64,000 nt of DNA from Acidobacteriota bacterium (GTDB taxonomy: Bacteria; Acidobacteriota; Terriglobia; Terriglobales; Acidobacteriaceae), in the NCBI GenBank assembly GCA_021846275.1, contig JAJZBZ010000003.1, forward strand, positions 310,001-374,000. The letters run 5' to 3'. Within the stretch, counting starts at the first letter, position 1, and every line of letters starts with the position of its first letter. A program made the translations under genes and the position numbers. A model generated the notes under the pieces. The model searched no databases. It was not told the origin of the DNA and was given only the letters and a program-made list of their open reading frames with translations. Below are positions 53,103 through 62,040 of the stretch, piece after piece.

Positions 53103-55325
53103 GTGGACAACCCCCTCACGCATCGCTCGCAGAAACTCGCCCGCATCGCCCCCCTGCTCCCACGCAGCGGTCGCGCTCCATCGCTCGTTCTCTGTCTTCG
53201 GATGCTCAGCCCGCTCTTGCTCAGCCTGCTCCTGCTCGCGCTCGCCGCGCCCGCCGCCCTTGCCCGCCGCCACCAGGACTACCCCTTTGCCGGAGCCTAC
53301 GCCACCTCCGACGAGCCGGACACCCCGCTCAGCTTCTACGCCGACCACGGCAAGCTCGGCAAGCTCATCCTGGAAAGCGAGCGTCACCTGCCCACCGCGC
53401 TCCACGCCGTCTCATCGGACACCTTCCGCACCGACGACAACGCCGTCTACCGCTTCCAGCATCTGCCCGCCGGATGGGCCGTCACACGCACCGCGCCCAA
53501 CACCGAGCCGCTCACGCTCCAGCGCATCGGCGACGCCCAGCATCATCTCTTTCACCACTACATCCGCACCGAAGCCATGATCCCCATGCGCGACGGCATC
53601 CGCCTCCACGCCGTCATCCTCACGCCCGCCGACATGCACCAGAAGCTGCCCATCCTGCTCACCCGCACTCCCTACGGCGTCGCCGGACTCACGCCCGCAT
53701 CCTTCGTCGGCGCGCAGCCCCAGCTTGCCCGCGACGGCTACATCCGCGTCGAAGAGGACATTCGCGGCCGCTACGGTTCTGAAGGCACATTCCGCATGAT
53801 GCGACCGCTGGCCGACCACTCGAACCCCAAAGCCACCGACGAAAGCACCGACGCCTTCGACACCGTCGCCTGGCTCGTCAAAAACCTGCCCGACAACAAC
53901 GGTCGCGTCGGTGTCATGGGCATCAGCTATCCCGGCTTCCTCACCACCATGGCCGGCATCGACCCCAACCCAGCCGTCAAAGCCATCTCCCCGCAGGCGC
54001 CCATGATCGACGTCTGGCGCGGCGATGACTTCTTCCACAACGGAGCCTTCCGCCAGACCTACGGCTACGACTACGGCTTCATGCTCGAAACCAGCAAGGA
54101 AAACGCCCAGGTCGATTACGGCAAGGACTCCGCCGGCCAGCCCCGCGACGGCTTCGATTTCTTCCTCTCACGCGGCAGCTTCGCCCAGGATGTCGCCCAG
54201 TCCGGCGTCAAACAACAGCTCCCCACCTGGCAGGATTTCCTCAACCATCCCGCCTACGACGAGGTCTGGCGCTCGCGCGGCGTCGAGTATCACCTCAACG
54301 CCGTCACCGTCCCCACGCTCACCGTCGGCGGCTACTACGATCAGGAAGACATGTGGGGTCCGCAGGAGGAGTACAAGCGTCTTCAGCCGCACGACGCCCG
54401 CCACCAGAACTTCCTCGTCCTCGGCCCCTGGCGTCACGGATCGTGGTCCGCCACCACGCGCCACATCGGCGCGCTCCAGTACGGCGCAGCCATCGGCGAG
54501 CAGTACCGCGAACAGATCGAGGCGCGCTTCTTCGCCCACTACCTCAAGGACGCACCCGGCAGCAACGCCACCCACTTCACCCTCCAGAACACCGCCAGCT
54601 TCCAGACCGGCTCCAACACCTGGCAGTATTACCCGCAGTTCCCGCCGCCAGCCTCGCGTCTCACCGACTTCTGCCTCGGCCCTGACCACGCCATCCAGCC
54701 CGGCGACCACTGCGCCGCCGGCAGCGTCTCCTACGTCTCCGACCCCGCCAACCCCGTCCCCTACCGCCACCGGCCCATCCAGCCCACCTACGGCAAAGGC
54801 TCCCAGTGGTACACCTGGATGGTCGAGGACCAGCGCTTCGTCACCGGACGCAGCGATGTCGCCCTCTGGCGCATGCCGCTCGACCACAACCTCACCCTCA
54901 CCGGCGAGGTCTTCGCCGACCTCTTCGCGCGCACCACCGGCTCCGACGGCGACTTCGTCGTCAAGCTCATCGATCAATATCCCGACAACGATCCCGACCC
55001 GGCCATGCGCGGCTACCAGCTCATGACCAACATGGAAATCTTCCGCGGACGCTACCGCAACGGCTTCGACCACCCCGAAGCGATTACGCCGGGCCAGACC
55101 ACCGAATTCCGCTGGAGCCTCCACGACGTCGATCACGTCTTCCTCCAGGGCCACACCCTCCTGGTCGAGGTCCAGAGCACATGGTTCCCGCTCTACGACC
55201 GCAATCCCCAGACCTTCGTGCCCAACATCATGACCGCGCCACCCTCGGCCTACCAGCCCGCCACCATCACCATCGTCTCCGACCCCACCCACCCCTCCCA
55301 CCTCGAACTCCCCGTCATGCCCTGA
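53103..55325 (+). CDS. Exported CocE/NonD-family hydrolase
   Basis: A 740-residue serine hydrolase. The exported N-terminus contains a strong hydrophobic segment LSPLLLSLLLLALAAP, cleaved near ALARR. The alpha/beta domain shows MRDGIRLHAVILTP, the nucleophile GISYPGF, and the His in LGPWRHGSW; a C-terminal jelly-roll follows (X-Pro dipeptidyl-peptidase C-terminal domain). Family members hydrolyse acyl esters or amides such as cocaine or glutaryl-cephalosporins; substrate here unknown. GTG 53103 has an AGGAG Shine-Dalgarno; ATG 53202 is an alternative start right at the signal peptide. Confidence 0.87.
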   Translation: MDNPLTHRSQKLARIAPLLPRSGRAPSLVLCLRMLSPLLLSLLLLALAAPAALARRHQDYPFAGAYATSDEPDTPLSFYADHGKLGKLILESERHLPTALHAVSSDTFRTDDNAVYRFQHLPAGWAVTRTAPNTEPLTLQRIGDAQHHLFHHYIRTEAMIPMRDGIRLHAVILTPADMHQKLPILLTRTPYGVAGLTPASFVGAQPQLARDGYIRVEEDIRGRYGSEGTFRMMRPLADHSNPKATDESTDAFDTVAWLVKNLPDNNGRVGVMGISYPGFLTTMAGIDPNPAVKAISPQAPMIDVWRGDDFFHNGAFRQTYGYDYGFMLETSKENAQVDYGKDSAGQPRDGFDFFLSRGSFAQDVAQSGVKQQLPTWQDFLNHPAYDEVWRSRGVEYHLNAVTVPTLTVGGYYDQEDMWGPQEEYKRLQPHDARHQNFLVLGPWRHGSWSATTRHIGALQYGAAIGEQYREQIEARFFAHYLKDAPGSNATHFTLQNTASFQTGSNTWQYYPQFPPPASRLTDFCLGPDHAIQPGDHCAAGSVSYVSDPANPVPYRHRPIQPTYGKGSQWYTWMVEDQRFVTGRSDVALWRMPLDHNLTLTGEVFADLFARTTGSDGDFVVKLIDQYPDNDPDPAMRGYQLMTNMEIFRGRYRNGFDHPEAITPGQTTEFRWSLHDVDHVFLQGHTLLVEVQSTWFPLYDRNPQTFVPNIMTAPPSAYQPATITIVSDPTHPSHLELPVMP

Positions 55326-55462
55326 GACAGATTGGCAGGCAGTCAGGTATTTGTGCAATTCAATTTATTTGGGATTACGGTTTGGCAATGACATTGGTGC
55401 CAGTCATAGCGGAAGTGACATGCTGACCCCGTAATGGAACGCGGCAATGGAACGAGCCGCAC

Positions 55463-55723
55463 ATGGCAACTTTTTCGATAGAATTTTACTTGACAATGAG
55501 TCACACGGTTCACCGCATGATGACAGAGAAAACAATAGGACCGTTTGATTGGTTGGAAGCGAGGCTTGCCGATCCCGTGTGGAGTATGGAAGAGCTGGCT
55601 TCTATTTTGCCGATGCCTGAAGTGCGGAAGCGCGGACCTTACAAGAAGAAAGCAGCCGAATTTCAAGCTGCACCACTACCCCACAATCGCGCAGATTTAC
55701 ACTCTCCTGCGCAGAGCCTATAA
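55463..55723 (+). CDS. Small hypothetical protein
   Basis: An 86-residue open frame in lower-GC accessory DNA. It has a helical middle (GPFDWLEARLADPVWSMEELAS) and a basic stretch KRGPYKKK. No family was recognised and no clear Shine-Dalgarno is seen. Its end overlaps the promoter of the broken methyltransferase. Possibly a remnant. Confidence 0.35.
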   Translation: MATFSIEFYLTMSHTVHRMMTEKTIGPFDWLEARLADPVWSMEELASILPMPEVRKRGPYKKKAAEFQAAPLPHNRADLHSPAQSL

Positions 55724-55724
55724 T
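55696..55724 (+). promoter_or_regulatory. Consensus-like promoter before the broken FkbM gene
   Basis: TTTACA (55696-55701), 17 bases, TATAAT (55719-55724). The transcript start is predicted at about the ATG at 55731, so again a leaderless message. Confidence 0.6.
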
Positions 55725-55730
55725 GCAACG

Positions 55731-56022
55731 ATGACGCATAGCGCCCGCCAGAATGTTATCTGTCGTTTTCGGCGCTGGAGATTGCGGACATTTACCGCGT
55801 ACGGTTCCGTATCTGCGGTTGTCTACCGGCTACGAGGCGGGTGGAAATCTGTCGCGCACCCAAACAATCGCCTCTCGGAGCAAACAGCAGGTGACCGGTG
55901 CCATGAGCCGCTCGAAAGCCGGGTTGTTGCGTGCATACTCACACCGAGCGATGTTGCGATAGATATTGGGGCGAACCTTGGCCACTTCAGCGCCTTGTGT
56001 TCGACTCGCGTTGGGCCGATGA
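55731..56022 (+). pseudogene. Truncated FkbM-type methyltransferase
   Basis: An open N-terminal fragment of about 97 residues: an Arg-rich helix typical of FkbM starts (RRWRLRTFTAYGSV), a gap where the usual 50-60 residues are missing, then LESRVVACILTPSDVAIDIG leading into GANLGHFSALC, the SAM-binding motif I, after which the similarity stops at VGP. The break coincides with a dispersed repeat (56024-56108). The rest of the methyltransferase is absent, so it is non-functional. A second, intact FkbM gene lies just downstream. Confidence 0.6.
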
Positions 56023-56023
56023 G

Positions 56024-56108
56024 CCGGCTGAAGAGTGTCCCACAGAGGTTAAAGCCCCCGATTCTACGCGACTGTTTTGGCGCGGCTGAAGCCGTGCCCT
56101 TTCAAGAC
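56024..56108. repeat. Dispersed acidobacterial repeat unit
   Basis: A block with GGCTGAAGAGTGTCCCAC, then AGAGGTTAAAGCCCCCG, then GGCTGAAGCCGTGCCCTTTC, of the kind found scattered in intergenic DNA of this family from general knowledge. It begins exactly where the broken FkbM reading frame loses similarity. Copy number cannot be judged from the window. Confidence 0.45.
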
Positions 56109-56188
56109 GTCATTTATGCAACCAGTTCGAGCAGGGATGTTGTACGCGTGCGATTGCAAAATGGAATCCGTCCAAGTGAGTGTATGAG

Positions 56189-57043
56189 ATGAGGAAAGTA
56201 AGCGGGCTAGGAACTGATCCGCGTTTTGGAATGTGGGGCGGTCTCAAACAGGCAATGAAAGCACTCGGAGTGAGGCGCTTCTGGCGGCAGTCGCGTCTCC
56301 AGGATTCTCGCAGCGTGGAGCGCGAACTGAAGGTGGTGCCGCTGCTTTGCGACAAAGAGAAGCTGTCTGTCGACATCGGAGCGGACCAGGGCGACTATGC
56401 ATTCGTGCTTGCAAGGGCATCCGCGGGTTGCATCGTATTTGAGCCGCGGCTGGCGGACGCAGCCAGAATCCACAACAAAGCAGATGCAGAACGTTTACCG
56501 ATTGAAGTCGAGGCTGTTGCCCTTTCAGATTGTATCGGCACTGCCAGCCTGCGCGTCCTGACCAGGGATCTAGGCAGGAGCACGATTGAAAGTGCCAATC
56601 CGTTACATGACCCTGATGGGAGTCCTCGATCCGAAATCAGGGTACCGAAGTTGCGGCTTGATGATTTTCAGTTGGACCGAGTCGGATTCATCAAGATCGA
56701 TGTTGAGGGTCACGAACTGGCCGTGCTCAAGGGCGCGGAAGCAACTCTTCGGCGCTCGATGCCGAACCTCGTGGTGGAGATTGAAGAACGCCACAACCAG
56801 GACTCCATTCGGAATGTATCAGCTTTTCTTGCTGGCTTTGGATACGCGGGCTTCTTTTTTCTGGACGACAATACAGTATTGCCTCTCGCACAGTTTGACC
56901 AATCGAAGCATCAAGACCCCGCGAATGTCGGGGGTTGGAAGGAAAATTGGGTGAGGCGTGGTGTCTACATTAATAATTTCTTTTTCCTTCCGCACGATAA
57001 GAGCTGTCTTCTAGTGTCCCGTCTCTTAAAATCATTCGCATAA
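56189..57043 (+). CDS. FkbM-family SAM-dependent methyltransferase
   Basis: A 284-residue methyltransferase. The SAM motif LSVDIGADQGDYAFVLA is near residue 50; IVFEPRLADAAR is the acidic loop, and the FkbM signature FIKIDVEGHELAVLKGAE plus PNLVVEIEERH is complete. FkbM enzymes O-methylate sugars, polyketides or glycans; often located in polysaccharide loci. The DNA is visibly less GC-rich than the surroundings, consistent with transfer. ATG 56189 is preferred over an adjacent GTG. Confidence 0.85.
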   Translation: MRKVSGLGTDPRFGMWGGLKQAMKALGVRRFWRQSRLQDSRSVERELKVVPLLCDKEKLSVDIGADQGDYAFVLARASAGCIVFEPRLADAARIHNKADAERLPIEVEAVALSDCIGTASLRVLTRDLGRSTIESANPLHDPDGSPRSEIRVPKLRLDDFQLDRVGFIKIDVEGHELAVLKGAEATLRRSMPNLVVEIEERHNQDSIRNVSAFLAGFGYAGFFFLDDNTVLPLAQFDQSKHQDPANVGGWKENWVRRGVYINNFFFLPHDKSCLLVSRLLKSFA

Positions 57044-57467
57044 GTTATGAGTGTTTGCCTCACCGGATAGAGTGGGAGAACTCCGATGCCGATGGGGCGT
57101 CCACTGCCGCCGCCGTCGATTGGGCAAGAGCAACGCAAGCAACTGGTCTCGTGGAGCCAGCGACGCCGCTGCCCCATCCGAGCTTCGCCTGGGTGGGAGA
57201 ACAGCGTCCACGCCCGGCAACTGACCCCTGAAATCTGACCCCTGAAATCGTTTTCTCCAAAAGTGCCATGCAATTATTGGCATCTGTGCCATACTGATTT
57301 TCCAGTGCAGACCCTGCGCCCGAAATCGGGGATTCAGGCAGGCACAAAGATAACCAACCAGTAAACATTTGGCTAATTTTTTGTTGGCAAGAAAAGGTAA
57401 TAATAGATTTCGCAACTCATATATGCGAGGATGATCGGGAGCGGTGGGAAGTGATCGGATTCAGCCC
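57044..57467. repeat. Intergenic repeats, no gene supported
   Basis: This 424-bp gap includes two copies of GTGGGAGAAC (near 57071 and 57192), and a 14-bp tandem CTGACCCCTGAAAT at 57221-57234 and 57235-57248. The remainder is AT-richer with no convincing gene. Confidence 0.45.
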
Positions 57468-57626
57468 TTATGGGCTATTAGGTCTTAGCTGCTCTTTCTC
57501 TTGCTTCTCCTTGGCTTCTCGTCTCAGCAATTCCTCTTTGGATACGCTGAGAACCTGCCGCATGGCATTCTCGAACCGTTCAGATTCGGTCCTGCCCGGC
57601 ACGGGTGGCGGGGGCAACGGTCTCAT
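57468..57626 (-). CDS. Small conserved-looking protein (52 residues)
   Basis: A 52-residue protein: Pro-rich start (RPLPPPPVPGRTESERFENA) and a charged helix with SKEELLRREAKEKQEKEQ. The pattern resembles a small protein often encoded in acidobacterial genomes, from general knowledge; function unknown. It is divergent from the next small gene, with starts 49 bases apart. No Shine-Dalgarno. Confidence 0.6.
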   Translation of the reverse strand: MRPLPPPPVPGRTESERFENAMRQVLSVSKEELLRREAKEKQEKEQLRPNSP

Positions 57627-57675
57627 GGCGCTATGATAGCGCAATCCGCAAAATCTCAAAGGAGGCGCGCGCCAA

Positions 57676-57933
57676 ATGGATAAATCCGATTTGACTATGC
57701 TGGTCACCCACATGTGTGAGATACAGCGCCAGCAGTTTCAGGCAGCACAGGAGCTTGTGCTTGGCATTGTGGCTCTTCAGCGCATGATGGATGAACGCTT
57801 TCCCGGTTTTGAGAAGGAGTGTCACGCAAGAATTCAAGATTTACGGCGCGGTGAACTAGGTCAAAGACTCGCTCGTGACAAAGCTGCATTTGAGCAAGTG
57901 ACTCAGCAAGTGAAGGCTTCTCTGTTGTCGTAG
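57676..57933 (+). CDS. Small helical protein, unknown (85 residues)
   Basis: An 85-residue protein, almost entirely alpha-helical with Gln/Arg-rich stretches (CEIQRQQFQAAQELVLGIV, ARIQDLRRGELGQRLARDKA), likely a small coiled coil. GGAGG lies 10 bases before the ATG. No family was recognised. It is divergent from the 52-residue gene and ends 11 bases before a long inverted repeat. Confidence 0.55.
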   Translation: MDKSDLTMLVTHMCEIQRQQFQAAQELVLGIVALQRMMDERFPGFEKECHARIQDLRRGELGQRLARDKAAFEQVTQQVKASLLS

Positions 57934-57944
57934 CAGATTCCATG

Positions 57945-57984
57945 ACGGTACGCTCCATGCGATAATGTCGCAAGAGCGTACCGT
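57945..57984. repeat. Long two-stage inverted repeat
   Basis: Outer arms ACGGTACGCTC and GAGCGTACCGT (11 bp, perfect) enclose inner arms TGCGA and TCGCA with loop TAATG; only a CA/A bulge interrupts. Could be a cruciform, terminator-like end of the small gene (no T-run), or transposon-related hairpin. Confidence 0.65.
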
Positions 57985-58066
57985 GCTCACGTCCGGGCGG
58001 ACGGAAAAATACCCAAAAGGGATCGACGGCCAGCACGCCAGCAAAGCGTCACCTTTGCCATGTGAA

Positions 58067-58110
58067 TCCGCCGCTAGGCGGAGTGTACCATATCCGCCGG
58101 AAAGGCGGAT
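58067..58110. repeat. Twin hairpins before the HEPN-motif gene
   Basis: TCCGCC-GCTA-GGCGGA (58067-58082) and ATCCGCC-GGAAA-GGCGGAT (58092-58110) have the same stem. In RNA the two could also pair with each other, giving alternative folds, like an attenuator. REP-type element is the other option. Confidence 0.55.
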
Positions 58111-58179
58111 GTGGAAAGAGGTGTAAGATCGCTGCCTGCGTATTGGGGACGCTGGTTCACGGCTGTTTCGGGAACGGAT

Positions 58180-58974
58180 ATGAAAGCCACGAATCTCAAT
58201 GTGTTTTACGGCTTGGGATCCAGCATTACCTACCTTACCGACCATGTGAATATTGGCGACAAGGCCGTAGAACTTTACATGCAGATTCAGCTTCCCTGCC
58301 AATGGCTGGTGAGATTCAGAACGGAAGCAGCCGAACTGGAGAACACCTTCAAAGACACCTGCGTGGCAGTCGATGGGTTCCTCGGGATGATTCATGGATT
58401 GATGGATAGCATCCCTCGGGATTTCGAGCGACTCGTTATCGATGACGAAGTAAGGATGCTGTACTACTGGAAAGAAAAATTTGAGGAGGCGTTCGAGCGA
58501 GAGCATCGAAATCTCGATGTGTTTACAGTGACGCCGAAAGGGACCAGAAATACCTCGCTTCTGATCAGAAGTCCAGAGAATGACTTTACGCCCACGCAAA
58601 GGCGCATCCTGCCCGCTCAATTCATCGCGGATTTAACGCAGGCTGCACGTTGCCTTGTATTCGACATCCCCACCGCGTGCGCATTCCATGTATGCCGCGC
58701 GACTGAGTCGCTGATGATCTTTTATTACGAGACATTGGCGAAGCAGAAGTGGCCGCACAAGAACAAGGATTGGAATTCGTACATAGATCACCTTGCAAAG
58801 CAGGGTGCACCGCGCACTATTACGGATCGGCTTCGCGAGATCAAGGACACCGACCGAAATGCTTACATGCACCCCGATAAGAACGTCTCCACAGACGAGG
58901 CAAAAGTTCTCTATGACCTGTGTGCGGGAGTCAACTACTACATGGCCGAGGAAATAGTTAAGCAGACACCGTGA
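58180..58974 (+). CDS. Protein with C-terminal HEPN-like RNxxxH motif
   Basis: A 264-residue helical protein. Near the C-terminus, DTDRNAYMHPDKNVS contains Arg226 and His231 in the Rx4H spacing (RNxxxH) characteristic of HEPN domains, which in many toxins and defence proteins form a metal-independent RNase site. Before it, HVCRATESLMIFYYETLA is a helix also seen in HEPN proteins. The N-terminal part is not recognised. The ATG at 58180 is preferred to a GTG at 58111, which lies directly on the end of the twin hairpins. It stands in an accessory island beside a transposase and a toxin-antitoxin pair, which fits a defence or stress role. No antitoxin partner is obvious. Moderate confidence in the domain. 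Confidence 0.7.
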   Translation: MKATNLNVFYGLGSSITYLTDHVNIGDKAVELYMQIQLPCQWLVRFRTEAAELENTFKDTCVAVDGFLGMIHGLMDSIPRDFERLVIDDEVRMLYYWKEKFEEAFEREHRNLDVFTVTPKGTRNTSLLIRSPENDFTPTQRRILPAQFIADLTQAARCLVFDIPTACAFHVCRATESLMIFYYETLAKQKWPHKNKDWNSYIDHLAKQGAPRTITDRLREIKDTDRNAYMHPDKNVSTDEAKVLYDLCAGVNYYMAEEIVKQTP

Positions 58975-58977
58975 TGA

Positions 58978-59019
58978 GGAGACAGCCTAAGATTTTGGCC
59001 GTCTCCCGCGCGGTTTTTT
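58978..59019 (+). terminator. Terminator of the HEPN-motif gene
   Basis: GGAGACAGCC and GGCCGTCTCC pair with one mismatch around a TAAGATTTT loop, starting 4 bases after the stop; a GC step and TTTTTT follow at 59014-59019. Confidence 0.55.
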
Positions 59020-59026
59020 CCATGGA

Positions 59027-60001
59027 TTAGAAGGGCGCGGTGGCTCCCTCCTTGCCGGTCAATTCAGCATACGTGAGCCTCTTGCCCACGATCTGACGGA
59101 CGGCGATGTCGAACCGATCCGCATCCTTGATTGCCATGTCTGCCATCTCCCGGTAGTTGTAACGGAATGCCTGCTCATCGATGTACCGGAACAGATGGAA
59201 CGGTTCGATGGACACGTAGGTTCCGTTGATCCCCCGCTTCAAGAGGGACCAGAAGTTTTCGATGCCGTTCGTATGCACCAGACCGTTCACGTAGGAGACC
59301 GCGTGATTGATAATTTCGTGCTGGAAATTGGTTCCCTTGTATCCGCCCCACTCATCCGTCACCAGCGTTGATCCGCCTCCGAGATGAGTTTCGATGATGG
59401 CATGGAGCACCGGCTGTGTCCGCTCCACTACCACTTCCGCGCGGACCCGGCCTTTGCGCTCAAGCATTCCCACAACGATAGCTTTCGCGGCAGTTCCCGC
59501 AACCGGCTTCCCGCTGAATCCTGGTCCCTTTGGCTTCCGGCTCTTGTGCATGTTCTTCACTTTTCCGCCGATGAACGTCTCGTCCATTTCAATCGTGCCA
59601 GTAAGCGGAGATTCCGTCTCTTGCTTCAAAGCAAGTCGGATACGGTGATCCATGAACCATGCGGTCTTTTGGGAGACTTTCAGCGCCCGATGAATCTCGT
59701 AGCTGCTGATCCCGTTTTTGCAGTTCACAACCATCCACATGGCCGTGAGCCATTTGTCGAGACCGATAGGTGAGTCCTCAAAGATCGTTCCGGTTTTGAG
59801 CGTGAACTGACGCAGGGGATGTGACGCGCCGCACTGGTAGCGGTTGTACTTCTCTTGGAAGATCACTTTCTTGCCGCCGCAACGGGGGCAGGTGACGCCA
59901 TCGGACCAGCGCCGGGCAGTCAGGTATTCGCGGCAGTTCTCGCGGTCTGCGAAGTAGAGGATTGCTTCTTGTAGCGTTTCGGGTTCTTTGATCGTTCCCA
60001 T
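59027..60001 (-). mobile_element. IS1595-family transposase (ISXO2-like)
   Basis: A 324-residue DDE transposase. An N-terminal zinc ribbon CPRCGG...C precedes the ISXO2-like domain: EMDETFIGGK (first Asp), VTDEWGGYK (second Asp) and HTNGIENFWSLLKRG (Asn/Glu of the third). Length and motif spacing fit the IS1595 family. The ends and target-site duplications were not found by eye, so intactness as an element is unknown. It lies between the HEPN gene and the vapBC pair. Confidence 0.88.
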
Positions 60002-60065
60002 GCCATAACGCTACCCGATTCGGCATGAGTTGTCAAGTCTATTATTACCCAAGAAAATTAATACC

Positions 60066-60080
60066 ACCCCCCTGGGGGGT
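60066..60080. repeat. C6-T-G6 palindrome
   Basis: ACCCCCC-T-GGGGGGT is a perfect 7-bp inverted repeat around one T, between the transposase and the toxin-antitoxin promoter. Purpose unknown; may be an insertion end or a regulator site. Confidence 0.4.
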
Positions 60081-60129
60081 AACATAGGGCGGCTCACGAA
60101 ATTAGGACAGTACCGCCAATTGCAACCAC

Positions 60130-60162
60130 TTGACACGGAATCAGCGTACACGTATTATGTGT
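60130..60162 (+). promoter_or_regulatory. Promoter and operator of the toxin-antitoxin pair
   Basis: TTGACA (60130-60135), 17 bases, TATTAT (60153-60158). The near-palindrome ACACGTATTATGTGT (60148-60162) covers the -10, the normal place for VapB-type autoregulation. The start codon at 60165 follows directly, suggesting a leaderless message. Confidence 0.7.
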
Positions 60163-60164
60163 TC

Positions 60165-60407
60165 ATGAATCTCACTCTTTCCATCGACGACCGAATTGTC
60201 GAACAGGCCCGCCGGAAGGCAGGCGAGATGGGCACAACCGTCAATCAATACGTGCGGGATCGTCTGGTTGAGCTTGTCGGCGAAGACGACACCGAAGCGA
60301 AGATCGCACGGCTCCGTGCGCTGTCTGGCACCGGAGACTCGAACGGATGGAAGTGGAACCGCGAGGAAATCTACGCCGAACGCCTCGGACGCTATGGCAA
60401 CCTCTAA
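60165..60407 (+). CDS. VapB-type ribbon-helix-helix antitoxin
   Basis: An 80-residue protein. The N-terminal strand-helix-helix MNLTLSIDDRIVEQARRKA, then GTTVNQYVRDRLVELVG, is a ribbon-helix-helix DNA-binding fold; the C-terminal tail (SNGWKWNREEIYAERL) would wrap the toxin. It overlaps the toxin gene by 14 bases, the usual type II arrangement. Confidence 0.85.
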   Translation: MNLTLSIDDRIVEQARRKAGEMGTTVNQYVRDRLVELVGEDDTEAKIARLRALSGTGDSNGWKWNREEIYAERLGRYGNL

Positions 60408-60813
60408 AGTCTTCCTCGACAGCAACCTGCTGATCTACACCGACGACGCCCGTTCACCTGCAAAGCAGACAACCGCAATGCGACTGATCGAAACACACCT
60501 GCATCAACGGTCAGCCGTTCTTTCCATACAGGTTTTGCAGGAGTATTTTTCAGTCGCCACCGGCAAACTGAAAATCAGTCCCGAAATAGCGAAAGAAAAG
60601 GTTGGAATCTTCGGTTCGTTCACAGTTTTTCAGCCTTCCACGACCGACGTTCTTGCAGCGATTGATCTTCATCGCCTGCACAAAATCTCGTTCTGGGATG
60701 CAATGATCGTTCGCGCTGCAAGCCAATCCGGATGCCGCACTCTGCTCACCGAAAACCTCCATCACGGCCAGCGCATCGACGGCGTCGAAGTTGTCAACCC
60801 GTTTCTGAGCTAA
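60394..60813 (+). CDS. VapC-type PIN-domain toxin
   Basis: A 139-residue PIN ribonuclease. Acidic active-site residues are Asp in VFLDSNLLIY, Glu in QVLQEYFSV, Asp in SFWDAMIV and the LLTENLHHG region. It should cut RNA (often initiator tRNA or rRNA) when free of antitoxin. ATG 60394 lies inside the antitoxin stop region in another frame. Confidence 0.88.
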   Translation: MATSKVFLDSNLLIYTDDARSPAKQTTAMRLIETHLHQRSAVLSIQVLQEYFSVATGKLKISPEIAKEKVGIFGSFTVFQPSTTDVLAAIDLHRLHKISFWDAMIVRAASQSGCRTLLTENLHHGQRIDGVEVVNPFLS

Positions 60814-60969
60814 ACTATCTCCAGATGCAGCAACGCGCCTCCATCTCGGCACTCCTCTAGCGGCTCCCGCCGCCGCATCGCGTTCCCCTGCCCGCTTTTC
60901 CAGCAAATTCTCACCCCGCCATCCCGCGCCGCACCTCGTCTGCCGCCGATTGCTCACCGAAGGAACCCC

Positions 60970-62029
<1,060 letters not shown>

Positions 62030-62040
<11 letters not shown>

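Noticed and set aside
57032-57415. Small minus-strand genes in the gap after FkbM
   Set aside because: No domain, no start signals; the region is made of repeats.
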